From assembly GCA_016213775.1 (NCBI GenBank), contig JACQZR010000221.1, forward strand, positions 1-64,000: a stretch of 64,000 nt of DNA. Direction: 5' to 3'. The translations under genes were made by a program, and so were the position numbers. Source of the stretch: Acidobacteriota bacterium (GTDB taxonomy: Bacteria; Acidobacteriota; Terriglobia; Bryobacterales; Bryobacteraceae). The first letter of the stretch is position 1. Each line of letters opens with the position of its first letter. The notes under the pieces were generated by a model. The model was given only the letters and a program-made list of their open reading frames with translations. It had not been told where the DNA came from and made no database searches. Of this stretch, positions 1 to 8,945 are shown piece after piece.

Positions 1-107
1 CCGGCGAAGGCTATCGTCTTGGAGCCAGCCTTAAGTTTTCCGCTCTCGTCGAGAAAAAGATGCCATGTTGGCATATCGCTTCCAGGTATAGAGTAGAAGT
101 CTATCAT
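1..107 (-). CDS. N-terminal fragment of a possible DUF3800 protein (runs off the window)
   Basis: An ATG at 107 opens a frame of 35 codons that continues past base 1. The peptide contains LFLDESGKLKAGSK, which resembles the N-terminal acidic strand (F-[VIL]-D-E-S-G) of DUF3800 proteins, a family with an RNase H-like fold that is common in mobile and defence regions. The upstream side (108-150) is AT-rich and could hold a promoter. An internal ATG (codon 12) is an alternative start. Only the first strand is visible, so the family assignment is tentative. Confidence 0.45.
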   Translation of the reverse strand, partial: MIDFYSIPGSDMPTWHLFLDESGKLKAGSKTIAFA

Positions 108-295
108 GTAGGTATTAGGTTAGTCAAGTATATTCTTGCCAAACGAACCTAGTCCCATTTTCGAACAGCGCAACAAAGACGAAATACAGTCGCCTCCCAA
201 CAGGATTCAGCAGCGGCAATCCCTACGGCTTCCCGTCGGATATCCAGAAGCAGGTGTGACAAGCCGCCGTTTTGGTCCGAATACCTAGAGGCTAA

Positions 296-1750
296 CTACG
301 GGGCTGGCGATGCGCAGTGTTGTTTAGTAAGGCCGGCTCGCAGCCGGAAGTCTTCCAACGATGCAAAGGGTTTGGTTTCGCGGGCGGCGATCCAGCGCTC
401 GCGTTCGGCGGAGGTGAGGCCGGGGATCAACTGGAGCATGGCAGCAGGGGCGCTGTTGCTATCGAACAGAAGCGGCTGGGCGCCGCCGAACATCTCGACT
501 TTCACCTGGACCGCGGCGATTTGACAGGGGATTTGCGGGCCAAGGCGGGAGCGGAGAATGGCGGGTTCCTTCTTCACCGCTTCGAGCCACCGCTTGCGGG
601 CGGCACTGATGCCGTCCCGGTTGAGGCTCTTGAGGTCGAGGCGGAGAGCGGCGTTGTAGTGCTGGGTCCAGAGCGCGGCGGCAGCGGGGTCGATGAAGAC
701 TCCGTGGGAGAGGTCGTTGAGTGCGGTGGTAATGGCATCGGCTTCATCGGGGAAGCGGTTTCTGTATTCGATGACGAACTCGATGAGCCAGGGAACGCCG
801 GTCTCGACCTTGACGCGTGCGAAGAGGGTATCCATGGTTTGGAGCATGCGCAGGTGGCGGGCGCGGATTTCGTCTTCGGCTGGGACCTTGTTGCCGCGCA
901 TGGTGAATAAGAAGAAGAAGCTCGCGTGGAAGCCTTCGCTCTGCAGGAGCTGGTTGGGAGTACGAAGGGTGGCGAAGTCGCGGGCCTTCTCCAGTTGAAG
1001 ACGGAGGTAATCGGGGCCCTGATAGGCTTGCGCGAAGGCGTAATGATTTTCGCGAACCTCGGTGTAGCGGGCGATGTTTTGCGCGTAGGAGGCGAGGTCG
1101 GCGGCGTTGCGGAAATATTCGTCCTGGGGGTAGGGTCCACCGCCGAAGGAGACAGCTTCGTGGTGGTAGCGGGCGCGGTCGGCGGGTTCGGTCGAGACGT
1201 GCGCGTTGAGGGTTTCCAGGTGAATGGCCCAACCTTCGCTGAAGGCGGTGGCGCGATCGGTGAGGGCAGCGGTGGTGTGCGGGATGGAAGTGATGTCGGC
1301 GGGCTGGAGTTGTTTGCCGCCGGCGAGCATGGCCATGGCGACGTGGCCGGTTTCGTGGAGAAAAGTGGAGGTGAACGAGTAGGGGTCCGGGGAGAGGAGA
1401 ATGTAAGCGGCGCCGGGCAGGTCAGTGGAGTTGGTGGCGGTCTGGACTCGGAGCCCGATGGCAGCGTGGTTGCCACCGGGAACGAGGGCGACGTAATAGG
1501 TTTCGGGCTGATGGGCGGGGTTGCCTTTGGCGTTGATGATCTGGAAGGCCTGTTGGTAGAACCAGAGCGCGCGGGCGGCGGCGGGGTGGTTGAGCCAGGG
1601 TTTGTATTTGCCGTCGGGGACGGGGCGGTACAGAGGGAGAGGGTCGGAGGGGGAGCGGCGCGGTTTGGCGTTGCCGACGGGCTCGAGGAAGGTGACGGTT
1701 TGAGGAAAGGCGGTGGGCACAAGCAGGACGACAAGGGCGAAGCGGATCAT
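296..1750 (-). CDS. Secreted zincin-like HExxH protein with C-terminal helix-hairpin-helix
   Basis: A 484-residue protein. The start at 1750 (MIRFALVVLL) gives a signal peptide ending near PTAFPQ; the frame is open further upstream but would run into the preceding gene. Around residue 135 lies FLHETGHVAMAML, an HExxH zinc-protease signature, and about 40 residues later FSEGWAIHLETL supplies a conserved Glu, as in gluzincin-type sites. The last 45 residues (LIPGLTSAERERW...FASLEDFRLRAGL) resemble a ComEA-type helix-hairpin-helix that usually contacts nucleic acid; here it may mediate a protein contact. It is third in an apparent operon, 4 bp after a small membrane protein that follows an ECF sigma factor. 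I do not recognise a named family. Protease activity is inferred from the motif. Confidence 0.7.
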   Translation of the reverse strand: MIRFALVVLLVPTAFPQTVTFLEPVGNAKPRRSPSDPLPLYRPVPDGKYKPWLNHPAAARALWFYQQAFQIINAKGNPAHQPETYYVALVPGGNHAAIGLRVQTATNSTDLPGAAYILLSPDPYSFTSTFLHETGHVAMAMLAGGKQLQPADITSIPHTTAALTDRATAFSEGWAIHLETLNAHVSTEPADRARYHHEAVSFGGGPYPQDEYFRNAADLASYAQNIARYTEVRENHYAFAQAYQGPDYLRLQLEKARDFATLRTPNQLLQSEGFHASFFFLFTMRGNKVPAEDEIRARHLRMLQTMDTLFARVKVETGVPWLIEFVIEYRNRFPDEADAITTALNDLSHGVFIDPAAAALWTQHYNAALRLDLKSLNRDGISAARKRWLEAVKKEPAILRSRLGPQIPCQIAAVQVKVEMFGGAQPLLFDSNSAPAAMLQLIPGLTSAERERWIAARETKPFASLEDFRLRAGLTKQHCASPAP

Positions 1751-1754
1751 TTGT

Positions 1755-2189
1755 TCAGTGTGACGGGGGGGCACGGTGTGATGCAAGACGGAGGGTTGCC
1801 GTTGACAGGTTCGAGTGGGAGTGCGGGTCCCACAGGGTGACGGCACGGTAGCGGGAGGGGTCCGCCGAGGGCGGGAATAAGAGGACCACTTTGGAGGTGT
1901 GCGGTGGGAGAACGCCGGCGAGCACTCGCACGGTGCTTTCGACGGTTTCGCTGTCGCGGGCGTTGGTGGAGGCCAGGAGCAGGACTTGCAGTTCGTGGTC
2001 GCCGCAGCCGGACACGCCGCTGAGGCGGAGAAGTCGTCTGGGCCCGGCGGCTACCAGTTCGGTGCGGCCAGTGCAATCGGCGGCGATCACCGGGATTAGC
2101 ATTCCACTGGCGAGCACGGTCTCGTCCTTGCGCCACACCAGAAAGCCGGCGAATGCGGCCCCCGCCAAAACAAGTGGCGCCCACCACAT
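1755..2189 (-). CDS. Small single-span membrane protein between sigma factor and zincin
   Basis: A 144-residue product starting MWWAPLVLAGAAFAGFLVW, a single N-terminal membrane segment or uncleaved signal, followed by an extracytoplasmic region with no motif I recognise (GCGDHELQVLLLAS, TSKVVLLFPPSADPSRYRAVTLW). It begins 4 bp after the sigma factor stop and ends 4 bp before the zincin start, so the three genes are very likely co-transcribed and translationally coupled. A membrane protein directly after an ECF sigma gene is often its anti-sigma partner, but no ZAS zinc motif or long cytoplasmic N-terminus is visible, so that role is not supported here. The same DNA is open in other frames; the hydrophobic start and tight spacing favour this one. 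Confidence 0.6.
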   Translation of the reverse strand: MWWAPLVLAGAAFAGFLVWRKDETVLASGMLIPVIAADCTGRTELVAAGPRRLLRLSGVSGCGDHELQVLLLASTNARDSETVESTVRVLAGVLPPHTSKVVLLFPPSADPSRYRAVTLWDPHSHSNLSTATLRLASHRAPPSH

Positions 2190-2193
2190 CCTC

Positions 2194-2673
2194 TTAAAGG
2201 GCACTGACGCTGGCCTCCAGGATGGCCGAAGCAACGAGGTTCTGTTCCTGGAGCAGGCTCTGGCGGGCGGAGGCGATTCTCTGCGAAGCCTCTTCGACAG
2301 TGATGCCGCAACAGGTGGCAACGGCGGAGATGGGGAGGTCGAGGACGTCGCGCAGGAGGAGCGCCTCGGCGGTGGGGAGAGGGAGGTGGCGGACGGCCTC
2401 GATGACCGGGTCGTCGTGGCGGAGCCAGGAGAAGGTGACGGCCCATCGTTGTTCTTTTCGGATCTGGCTGAGGAGGCGGGTAGCGAGGCGTACAAGCATG
2501 CCGCCGGGGTGGGAAAGGTCGAGGTTGTCGTAGCAATCCTGGACGAGGCGCTCGGCCTTCGATTCGCTGCCAGTGAGGGTGTATGCGAGGCGAAAGAGAT
2601 CGTCCGCGTGGGAGAGGGCGGCTTCAAGATTCGCCGCTGGTGATTTGGCCGCTGTTTGCATGAGGTCGAGCAT
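2194..2673 (-). CDS. Short ECF-type RNA polymerase sigma factor
   Basis: A 159-residue protein with the two-part layout of ECF sigma factors. Residues about 18-60 resemble region 2 (DDLFRLAYTLTGSESKAERLVQDCYDNL). Residues about 105-150 resemble region 4, with a helix-turn-helix (AEALLLRDVLDLPISAVATCCGITVEEASQRIASARQSLL). It is shorter than typical ECF factors (170-200 residues), and region 2 is divergent. Two starts are possible, 2673 and 2661; neither has a strong ribosome-binding site. It heads a three-gene operon and is divergent from the winged-helix/TolB gene across about 150 bp. Targets are unknown; autoregulation of the operon is the usual arrangement. Confidence 0.7.
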   Translation of the reverse strand: MLDLMQTAAKSPAANLEAALSHADDLFRLAYTLTGSESKAERLVQDCYDNLDLSHPGGMLVRLATRLLSQIRKEQRWAVTFSWLRHDDPVIEAVRHLPLPTAEALLLRDVLDLPISAVATCCGITVEEASQRIASARQSLLQEQNLVASAILEASVSAL

Positions 2674-2826
2674 GGTGGCTAGCGGCGGTAAAACACCATC
2701 AGCCGTGCCTAAATTTTTACTAATTCCGGCAACACGTTGAAAAAGAAGGAGATGATGTTTCCATAAAAAGGCTCTGGTCCGGGAATAGGAGAGTCGGCGG
2801 CGGGCATTTAGGAACTGCTAAAGCCC

Positions 2827-4929
2827 ATGTTGGAGAAGTCTCAGCTTCGGTTCGCATCGTTTCTGCTGGACCCTGCGGGTCGGCGGCTGATGCGCGACGG
2901 CAAGGCGCTGACCCTCACGCCGAAGCTGTTTGACCTGCTTTGTTTCCTGGTTGCCAATCGCGGGCGGGTGATCGAGAAGGAGGAGATTTTCAAGGCTCTC
3001 TGGCCGGACTCGTTCGTCGAGGAGAACAATCTCACGGTGAACATCGCGATGCTACGGAAAGCGCTGGGGGAGCGCTCCCTGATCGAGACTGTGCCGAAGC
3101 GGGGGTATCGTTTCGCGGCTGAGGTGATTGAGGAATTGCCACTCGCAGTGGTGGCACCAGCAGTGGTGCCAGCAGCGCCGCCGCGATCAGCTTCGAAAGT
3201 GCGGCTGGCGTGGGCTGCGGTGGGGGTCTTGGCGGTAGCGCTGACAGCGAGCGCGCTGTACGCCTTTCGCGAACCGGCACGTCTGAAAGCAGTCCCGCTG
3301 CCGGGCCCCGAGTCCAACGACACCGAGCCCGCGTTATCCCCTGACGGCAAGCAGTTGGCTTTTGTTCGCACGGAGATGGGGACACCGGAGATCCATCTGC
3401 GAATTCTCGGCGCCAGCAACGTGGTGCAACTCACGAAGGAAGGGACGGCAGCGTTTGCGCCGGAATGGTCGCCGGACGGGAAATGGATCGCGTTCCAGCG
3501 GCGCAATCCCGAAGCAGCGCCCGGGGTGAACACAATCCGGATTGTGGCGTCGATCGGGGGACCGGAGCGATCGATCGGCGCAATGAAGTCGCATTCTGGG
3601 CACCACAAATTGAGTTGGACGCCGGATGGGGAATGGATAGTGGCGGCGACCAAAGTAGAGAATGGGGATCCGTTCGGACTGCAGGCGTATTCGGTAAGAG
3701 GGCGGGAACGCCGTGCGATGACGCGGCCCCCTTCGACCGTGATCGGCGATTTCTCACCGGCAATCAGCCCGGATGGACGGTTTCTTGCCTACGCCCGCTG
3801 CATTACGATGTCCGCTTGCCAGGTATGTCTGCAACCATTAACCAACGGCGTACCGGCGGGGACGGCAATCGAGATTCCATCTGAGCCCATGTACGCGCCG
3901 TTAATCGCCTGGAGCGCCGACAGTTCGGAGATCGTGTTCTCCGGAGGCGATTGGGCAGTCGGGCAACTGTACCGCGTGCCCGTGCGGTTCCACCGGTTTC
4001 CGGGCAAGGTGACGCCGCTCACCGGAGCGGGTGAACTCGGGGCGTGGCCATCCATTGCGCTGGTGGGGCGGACCAATCTGCAACGGATGGTGTACACGCG
4101 GGACAACTTCGACCGCAATCTGTGGAAGCTGGACCTAAAGACCGGCGCGAAGTCGGTGATTGCGGCTACGCGGCGGATCGAGCAGTGCCCGCGAATCTCT
4201 CCACGTGGGGATCGAATTGCCTTCGCGAGCACACGCTCAGGGACATGGGAGATCTGGAACTGCGACGCCACGGGGAACCATTGCACTCAGGTGACGGATT
4301 TCGGAAGGGGCTTGTGTTTGTGGGTGAATTGGAGCCCCGACGGGCGGATGCTCGTCTTTGATTCGCGGCGGGACGGGCAGCCGGACATATTTGTGGTGAA
4401 CGGCGAAGGAGGACCAGCACGGCAACTGACATCGAGCGCTTTCGCTGAGGTGGCGCCGGTATGGTCGAAGGACGGCAAGTGGATCTACTACGCGTCCAAT
4501 CGCACAGGGCGGTACGAGATCTGGAAGATCGCGCCGGAGGGCGGACAGGAAATCCAGGTGACGCGGGACGGTGCGCAGATGCCGCAACTTTCGGCGGATG
4601 GGCGGTGGCTTTATTTCATGCGGTACGGGGAAAGCGGACTCTGGAGGATGGCTTTGGAGGCTGGGCGGCCGGAACGCGTTGCGGGGGCGGAGAACGCGAG
4701 CGGCATTCATGCCTATAAAGTGACTGCAAAGGCCGTGTTCTTCGTCGCCCAGGATGTCACCTGGCATATGCGCCGCCTGGATTTGGCGACCGGAGAATTG
4801 AAGAGCGTGATGACGACGACCAAGGATCCGGTGATGGGGCTGGATGTGGATGCGGCTGAGACCAGCCTGATCTATGGATGGAACGACCGGGAGGAGCACG
4901 AATTGATGGTGGTGGAGAACTTCCGCTGA
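2827..4929 (+). CDS. CadC-like transmembrane regulator with TolB/PD40 beta-propeller sensor
   Basis: A 700-residue fusion. Residues about 8-100 form an OmpR/PhoB-type winged helix (LTPKLFDLLCFLVANRGRVI, then ENNLTVNIAMLRKALGE and VPKRGYRF), the DNA-binding domain of CadC-like regulators. A Pro/Ala linker leads to one membrane segment at about 125-147 (LAWAAVGVLAVALTASALYAF). The periplasmic remainder carries TolB/PD40 propeller repeats with the hallmark S-P-D-G-K (SPDGKQLAF, SPDGKWIAF, SPDGRFLAYA, SPDGRMLVFDSRRDG, SKDGKWIYYASNRTG). This architecture is expanded in Solibacter-like Acidobacteriota. It would bind DNA directly from the membrane in response to a periplasmic ligand; ligand and targets are unknown. 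No kinase partner is adjacent. Confidence 0.85.
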   Translation: MLEKSQLRFASFLLDPAGRRLMRDGKALTLTPKLFDLLCFLVANRGRVIEKEEIFKALWPDSFVEENNLTVNIAMLRKALGERSLIETVPKRGYRFAAEVIEELPLAVVAPAVVPAAPPRSASKVRLAWAAVGVLAVALTASALYAFREPARLKAVPLPGPESNDTEPALSPDGKQLAFVRTEMGTPEIHLRILGASNVVQLTKEGTAAFAPEWSPDGKWIAFQRRNPEAAPGVNTIRIVASIGGPERSIGAMKSHSGHHKLSWTPDGEWIVAATKVENGDPFGLQAYSVRGRERRAMTRPPSTVIGDFSPAISPDGRFLAYARCITMSACQVCLQPLTNGVPAGTAIEIPSEPMYAPLIAWSADSSEIVFSGGDWAVGQLYRVPVRFHRFPGKVTPLTGAGELGAWPSIALVGRTNLQRMVYTRDNFDRNLWKLDLKTGAKSVIAATRRIEQCPRISPRGDRIAFASTRSGTWEIWNCDATGNHCTQVTDFGRGLCLWVNWSPDGRMLVFDSRRDGQPDIFVVNGEGGPARQLTSSAFAEVAPVWSKDGKWIYYASNRTGRYEIWKIAPEGGQEIQVTRDGAQMPQLSADGRWLYFMRYGESGLWRMALEAGRPERVAGAENASGIHAYKVTAKAVFFVAQDVTWHMRRLDLATGELKSVMTTTKDPVMGLDVDAAETSLIYGWNDREEHELMVVENFR

Positions 4930-4960
4930 CTCCCGCGATTCCCCCATAATAAAGAGATAA

Positions 4961-6355
4961 ATGATTCGCAACGGCCAGTACATCAAGGACCTGCTTGTGT
5001 CTGAACCCGGACACACGGCGGTGGCTCAGGGTTGGGTGAAGACGCGGCGGGACAGCAAGGGGGTGCACTTTGTGCAACTCAACGATGGTTCGTGTTTCGC
5101 TGATCTGCAGGTAGTGATTGACGCCGGGGTAGTTACGGCGGAGGCGATTGCGCCGGTCACGACGGGCGCCTGCGTGCGCATCACGGGGACGCTGGTGGAA
5201 TCGCTGGGGAAAGGTCAGGCGGTGGAGCTGCGGGGGGAGACGGTGGAGGTGCTGGGGGATGCTCCGCCGGAGACGTATCCGCTGCAGAAGAAGCGGCACA
5301 ATCTGGAGACGCTGCGGGAGTTCGGCCATTTCCGGACCCGGAGCAATACGTTTGGGGCCGTGTTCCGGGTTCGCAACCAGCTTGCGTATGCGATCCATAA
5401 GTTCTATCAGGAGCGGGGATTTCTCTACGTGCATTCGCCGATTCTGACGACGTCGGATGCCGAAGGGGCCGGGGCGATGTTCCAGGTGACCACGCTGGAT
5501 CTGATGAATCTGCCCCGGCAACAGCCCGGTGGGGCGATTGACCATACGCAGGACTTCTTTGGCAGGCCGGCATATCTGACGGTGAGCGGCCAGTTGGAGG
5601 CGGAGATTTTCGCGCTGGCGTTCACTAACGTGTACACGTTTGGACCGACGTTCCGGGCGGAGAATTCGAACACGCCGCGGCACCTGGCGGAGTTTTGGAT
5701 GATTGAACCGGAGATGGCTTTTTGCGATCTGGAAGGAAATCAGACTCTGGCGGAGGAGTTTCTCAAATATCTCATCACGCATGTGATGGATAACTGCAAG
5801 GCGGACCTGGAATTCTTTGCGCAGCGGTATGAACCCAACTTATTGGCGATGCTGGAAAACGTCGCGTCGAGCGAGTTTGCACGGGTTCCATATACGGAGG
5901 CGGTGAGGATTCTGGAAGAGTCGGGCAGACAGTGGGAGTTCCCCGTGCATTGGGGGTCGGATTTGCAGAGCGAGCATGAGCGCTATCTGACCGAGGAGAC
6001 TTTCAAAAGGCCGGTGATCGTTACGGATTATCCGAAAGAGATCAAGGCGTTCTACATGCGGGCCAATGAAGATGGCAGGACGGTGCGGGCGATGGACGTG
6101 CTGGCTCCGGGCATCGGCGAGATCATCGGGGGAAGCCAGAGAGAAGAGCGCCTCAACGTGCTCATTGACCGGATCCGCGAGGCAGGTCTCGATGAGAAGC
6201 ATTACTGGTGGTATCTCGATCTGCGGCGGTACGGGAGCGTGCCTCATGCGGGGTTCGGACTGGGATTTGAGCGGATGGTGATGTACCTGACGGGGATGAA
6301 GAATATCCGGGATGTGATTCCGTTCCCGCGCACGCCGGGTCATGCGGAGTTTTGA
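4961..6355 (+). CDS. asnS: Asparaginyl-tRNA synthetase
   Basis: A 464-residue class IIb aminoacyl-tRNA synthetase that charges tRNA-Asn with asparagine in the cytoplasm, using ATP. Residues about 20-100 form the OB-fold anticodon-binding domain ([23 protein letters not shown]). Class II motif 2 is seen at [22 protein letters not shown], and motif 3 at the C-terminus as [21 protein letters not shown] followed by the family-typical end [11 protein letters not shown]. Length and ends match bacterial AsnS. The start ATG follows AAAGAGATAA, a modest ribosome-binding site. It sits 31 bp after the regulator gene on the same strand but is probably transcribed independently. Confidence 0.96.
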   Translation: MIRNGQYIKDLLVSEPGHTAVAQGWVKTRRDSKGVHFVQLNDGSCFADLQVVIDAGVVTAEAIAPVTTGACVRITGTLVESLGKGQAVELRGETVEVLGDAPPETYPLQKKRHNLETLREFGHFRTRSNTFGAVFRVRNQLAYAIHKFYQERGFLYVHSPILTTSDAEGAGAMFQVTTLDLMNLPRQQPGGAIDHTQDFFGRPAYLTVSGQLEAEIFALAFTNVYTFGPTFRAENSNTPRHLAEFWMIEPEMAFCDLEGNQTLAEEFLKYLITHVMDNCKADLEFFAQRYEPNLLAMLENVASSEFARVPYTEAVRILEESGRQWEFPVHWGSDLQSEHERYLTEETFKRPVIVTDYPKEIKAFYMRANEDGRTVRAMDVLAPGIGEIIGGSQREERLNVLIDRIREAGLDEKHYWWYLDLRRYGSVPHAGFGLGFERMVMYLTGMKNIRDVIPFPRTPGHAEF

Positions 6356-6572
6356 GGGTACTGTTGCGGAGTCCACCGGGTGTAGTTTCTCACGTCAAAG
6401 TGCGCAAGGGTGTTTCTGAACCGGGATGAAAGTGACGGTTTTCACCATGGCAGCTTGGGGTATATAGCACAAGTGTAATGGATTCATTCGCTTGAGACTG
6501 TTTGGTTTTTCTACGCATGGCGCTGTCGGAGCGTTTGCGAATGGTGTTTGAATTGCACCTTCAGGTACTTCT

Positions 6573-8252
6573 ATGCGGCCTTATTTACTGGCTGTTCTCA
6601 TCCTCCTCTCGCCGCTGGCGCTGGCGCAAAAGAACGAAGCGCTGGACTGCAAGTCCTGCCATGATACGCAACCGAAACTCGACAAATCGATTCACGCCGC
6701 GTTGACATGCGACACCTGTCATGACCAGGTGAAGCAGTTCCCGCACCCGGAGAAGTTGGCGAAACCGGATTGTGGCCCCTGTCATCCGGATCAAGGCTCA
6801 GGGCACGCAAGCAGCGTCCATGGCAAGGCGCTGACAAGCGGGAACGCGGCCGCGCCCTCTTGTGCCAGTTGTCACAGTTCGGCGCACGAGACCCAGAAAG
6901 CTACGACGGAGGCGTTCAGGAAGGCAGTGCCGGAGACGTGCGGCATGTGCCACAGCGAGGTCCTGGACCAATTCAAGCTGAGTGTCCATGGAACTGCCGC
7001 TGCCAGTGGAATTTCCGCGGCGCCGGTGTGCACGGATTGCCATGGAGAGCACAACATCCAGGCGAAGAGTCAGGCGAGCAGCCCGGTGAATAAGGCGCAC
7101 ATTCGCGAAACTTGCGCCCGGTGCCACGGCGACGTGCGGCTCGCCGGGCGGTTCGGGTTGCCATCGGACCGGATTACCACGTTTGACTCGTCGTTCCACG
7201 GGCTTGCAGCGCAGGGTGGGTCTCAGACGGTGGCTAATTGCGCCTCGTGTCACGGCTTTCACAACATCCTGAAGTCCAGCGATGCGAAGTCGATGACGCA
7301 CCCCGGCAATCTGGCCAAAACTTGCGGCAATTGCCACCCGGGAGCGGGAGCGCGGTTTTCATTGGGGACGATTCACTGGCAGGAGGGCGGCAAGGCGCCG
7401 CCTCCGGTGATGTTCGTGCGGTGGTTCTATATGGGGGCGATTCCAGTAACGCTGGGATTGATGTTCCTGCACCATTTGGGCGATTTCCTGCGGAAGGTGA
7501 TCGCGATGCGGTTCCGGAAAACCGGGCAGGCGTGGCACCCCTCCGGCCAGCCGGGTGACCTGCGGATGTACGGGTGGGAGCGCATTCAGCACGCGCTGCT
7601 GGCGGTGTCGTTTATCATTCTCGGCTGGACAGGTTTTGCGCTGAAGTATCCCAATACGTGGTGGAGCGCGCCTCTGATGGCGTGGGAATCGAGTTGGCCG
7701 GTACGCGGAACGGTGCACCGCGTTGCCGCGGTGGTTTTTGTGGTTTGTTCCTTGATGCACTTAGTGCTGTTGTTGACGAACAAGAAGCTGCGAGATCACT
7801 GGCTGACACTTATTCCCAAGATGCGGGATATACGCGAAGGCTTCGCGATGATGGGTTACAACCTCGGGTTGACGGACAAACGTCCACACATATCGCCACA
7901 TAGCTACATCGAGAAGGTGGAGTACTGGGCCGTGGTGTGGGGCGCATTAGTGATGGGCCTGACAGGGGTGATGCTGTGGTTCAACGGTTGGGCGATGCAA
8001 CAGTTCCCGAAGATCTGGTTGGACGTGGCCACTTCGATTCATTTTTATGAAGCGGTGCTTGCGTGCGCGGCCATTGTCGTGTGGCACTTCTACACGGTGA
8101 TTTTCGATCCGGAAGTCTACCCGATGGATACGGCCTGGCTCACTGGGCGGACGGTGCGGCGTCACGAGCATGCGGCGCCGGGACGGACGCCGGCCAGTGG
8201 TGGCGAGAAAGATCATCATTCGGACCCGGTGTCGCCGAAGTTCACCGACTAA
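6573..8252 (+). CDS. Nine-haem c-type cytochrome fused to cytochrome b561-like membrane domain
   Basis: A 559-residue protein with a cleavable signal peptide (RPYLLAVLILLSPLALAQ). Nine CxxCH haem c sites follow within about 250 residues (CKSCH, CDTCH, CGPCH, CASCH, CGMCH, CTDCH, CARCH, CASCH, CGNCH), so this part lies in the periplasm. The C-terminal half has about five membrane segments with paired histidines (LMFLHHLGDFL, HALLAVSFIILGWTGFALKY, VHRVAAVVFVVCSLMHLVLLL, VEYWAVVWGALVMGLTGVML, VVWHFYTVIF), like the cytochrome b subunits of thiosulfate reductase or formate dehydrogenase. It probably oxidises menaquinol and passes electrons to periplasmic cytochromes, a CymA/NapC-like role; this is inferred from architecture. 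The convergent minus-strand operon next to it encodes an outer-membrane cytochrome conduit, a likely acceptor. Confidence 0.85.
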   Translation: MRPYLLAVLILLSPLALAQKNEALDCKSCHDTQPKLDKSIHAALTCDTCHDQVKQFPHPEKLAKPDCGPCHPDQGSGHASSVHGKALTSGNAAAPSCASCHSSAHETQKATTEAFRKAVPETCGMCHSEVLDQFKLSVHGTAAASGISAAPVCTDCHGEHNIQAKSQASSPVNKAHIRETCARCHGDVRLAGRFGLPSDRITTFDSSFHGLAAQGGSQTVANCASCHGFHNILKSSDAKSMTHPGNLAKTCGNCHPGAGARFSLGTIHWQEGGKAPPPVMFVRWFYMGAIPVTLGLMFLHHLGDFLRKVIAMRFRKTGQAWHPSGQPGDLRMYGWERIQHALLAVSFIILGWTGFALKYPNTWWSAPLMAWESSWPVRGTVHRVAAVVFVVCSLMHLVLLLTNKKLRDHWLTLIPKMRDIREGFAMMGYNLGLTDKRPHISPHSYIEKVEYWAVVWGALVMGLTGVMLWFNGWAMQQFPKIWLDVATSIHFYEAVLACAAIVVWHFYTVIFDPEVYPMDTAWLTGRTVRRHEHAAPGRTPASGGEKDHHSDPVSPKFTD

Positions 8253-8945
8253 CTAGGCAAGGCTTCGCCTTGATATCCCTTCTGGATATAGGAGCCAGAA
8301 GTCAGGAGCCAGAAGCCAGAATGAAAGCCGCAGCCTGACAAGATGCGTTACGAGAACAAAATTCTCGTTGCGCGCCGGATAAGCGCCTAACAGCCGTGGC
8401 AACAGTCGTCAGCTCCCGTTACACGCTGCGTAACGCGCTGAATCTACCCCAGCCGCGCGCGTCAGCAAGCGGTGTTCTCGGACTTCCGCAAAAGGCTGCT
8501 AAGGGGTAAGCGCAAGAGGGGGCCTCGGGCTCGCAGCCACAAGTGGTTAGGCAAGTACTCTGCACAACGGCTGGAACAGCATGGCTTCCACCAATCGCCG
8601 GCAGCGGTCGCGCGCGGTCGCGGTTCCCCACCTCCACAGCACTCACCCTTGGCGATGGGAACAAGTCGCGCTGAATCCGATGCACTATCACCAGTGCGAT
8701 GAAGCGGAGTTTGGAAGTGAATCCACGCCCATGATTCCCTTTATGGAACGATTTCCGGAAGTGGGAGCGCGAGAGACGACTGCGACTGTCGTCGGGATGG
8801 AGTAAGGTCAGGACCACCATCAGCTACGGATGGGGTGGGAGCGACAGCGATCCCCGGCCAATCCTGCTGACCAAAAAAGGGCGGCTTGCGAGAAAGCTGC
8901 AAGCCGCCAAGCCCAAACGAACAAGCCAACCAAAAGGAGGAGACA
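8253..8945. other. Gene-free interval with hairpins and a short direct repeat
   Basis: I find no convincing gene in these 693 bases; open frames on either strand lack family features. Just after the cytochrome stop lie two small perfect hairpins, 8258-8272 (CAAGGC, TTC loop, GCCTTG) and 8273-8289 (ATATCC / GGATAT). Neither has a T-run, but they may stop or stabilise the upstream transcript. AGGAGCCAGAAG is repeated at 8290-8301 and 8304-8315. A third hairpin, ACGAGAA / TTCTCGT, lies at 8350-8368. The terminator of the minus-strand operon is at 8872-8908. Confidence 0.6.
8872..8908 (-). terminator. Intrinsic terminator of the cytochrome operon
   Basis: Read on the minus strand, a perfect 10-bp stem (GGCGGCTTGC pairing with GCAAGCCGCC, arms at 8899-8908 and 8880-8889) with a 9-base loop is followed at once by CCTTTTTT. 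This is a textbook Rho-independent terminator, 38 bp past the stop of the OmcA/MtrC-family gene, and it marks the 3' end of the minus-strand operon. Confidence 0.9.

Noticed and set aside
926-1840. 304-codon plus-strand open frame opposite the zincin gene
   Set aside because: Glycine- and valine-rich composition (strings such as VGGGLDS, EGDGLRKGGG) without motifs; it mirrors the codon bias of the minus-strand gene with the signal peptide and HExxH motif.
8419-8820. Open frames between the two cytochrome loci as a possible lost gene or intron-encoded reverse transcriptase
   Set aside because: A plus frame has a basic stretch (KRLLRGKRKRGPRARSHKWL), but no reverse-transcriptase or maturase motif is present and no intron ends are visible.
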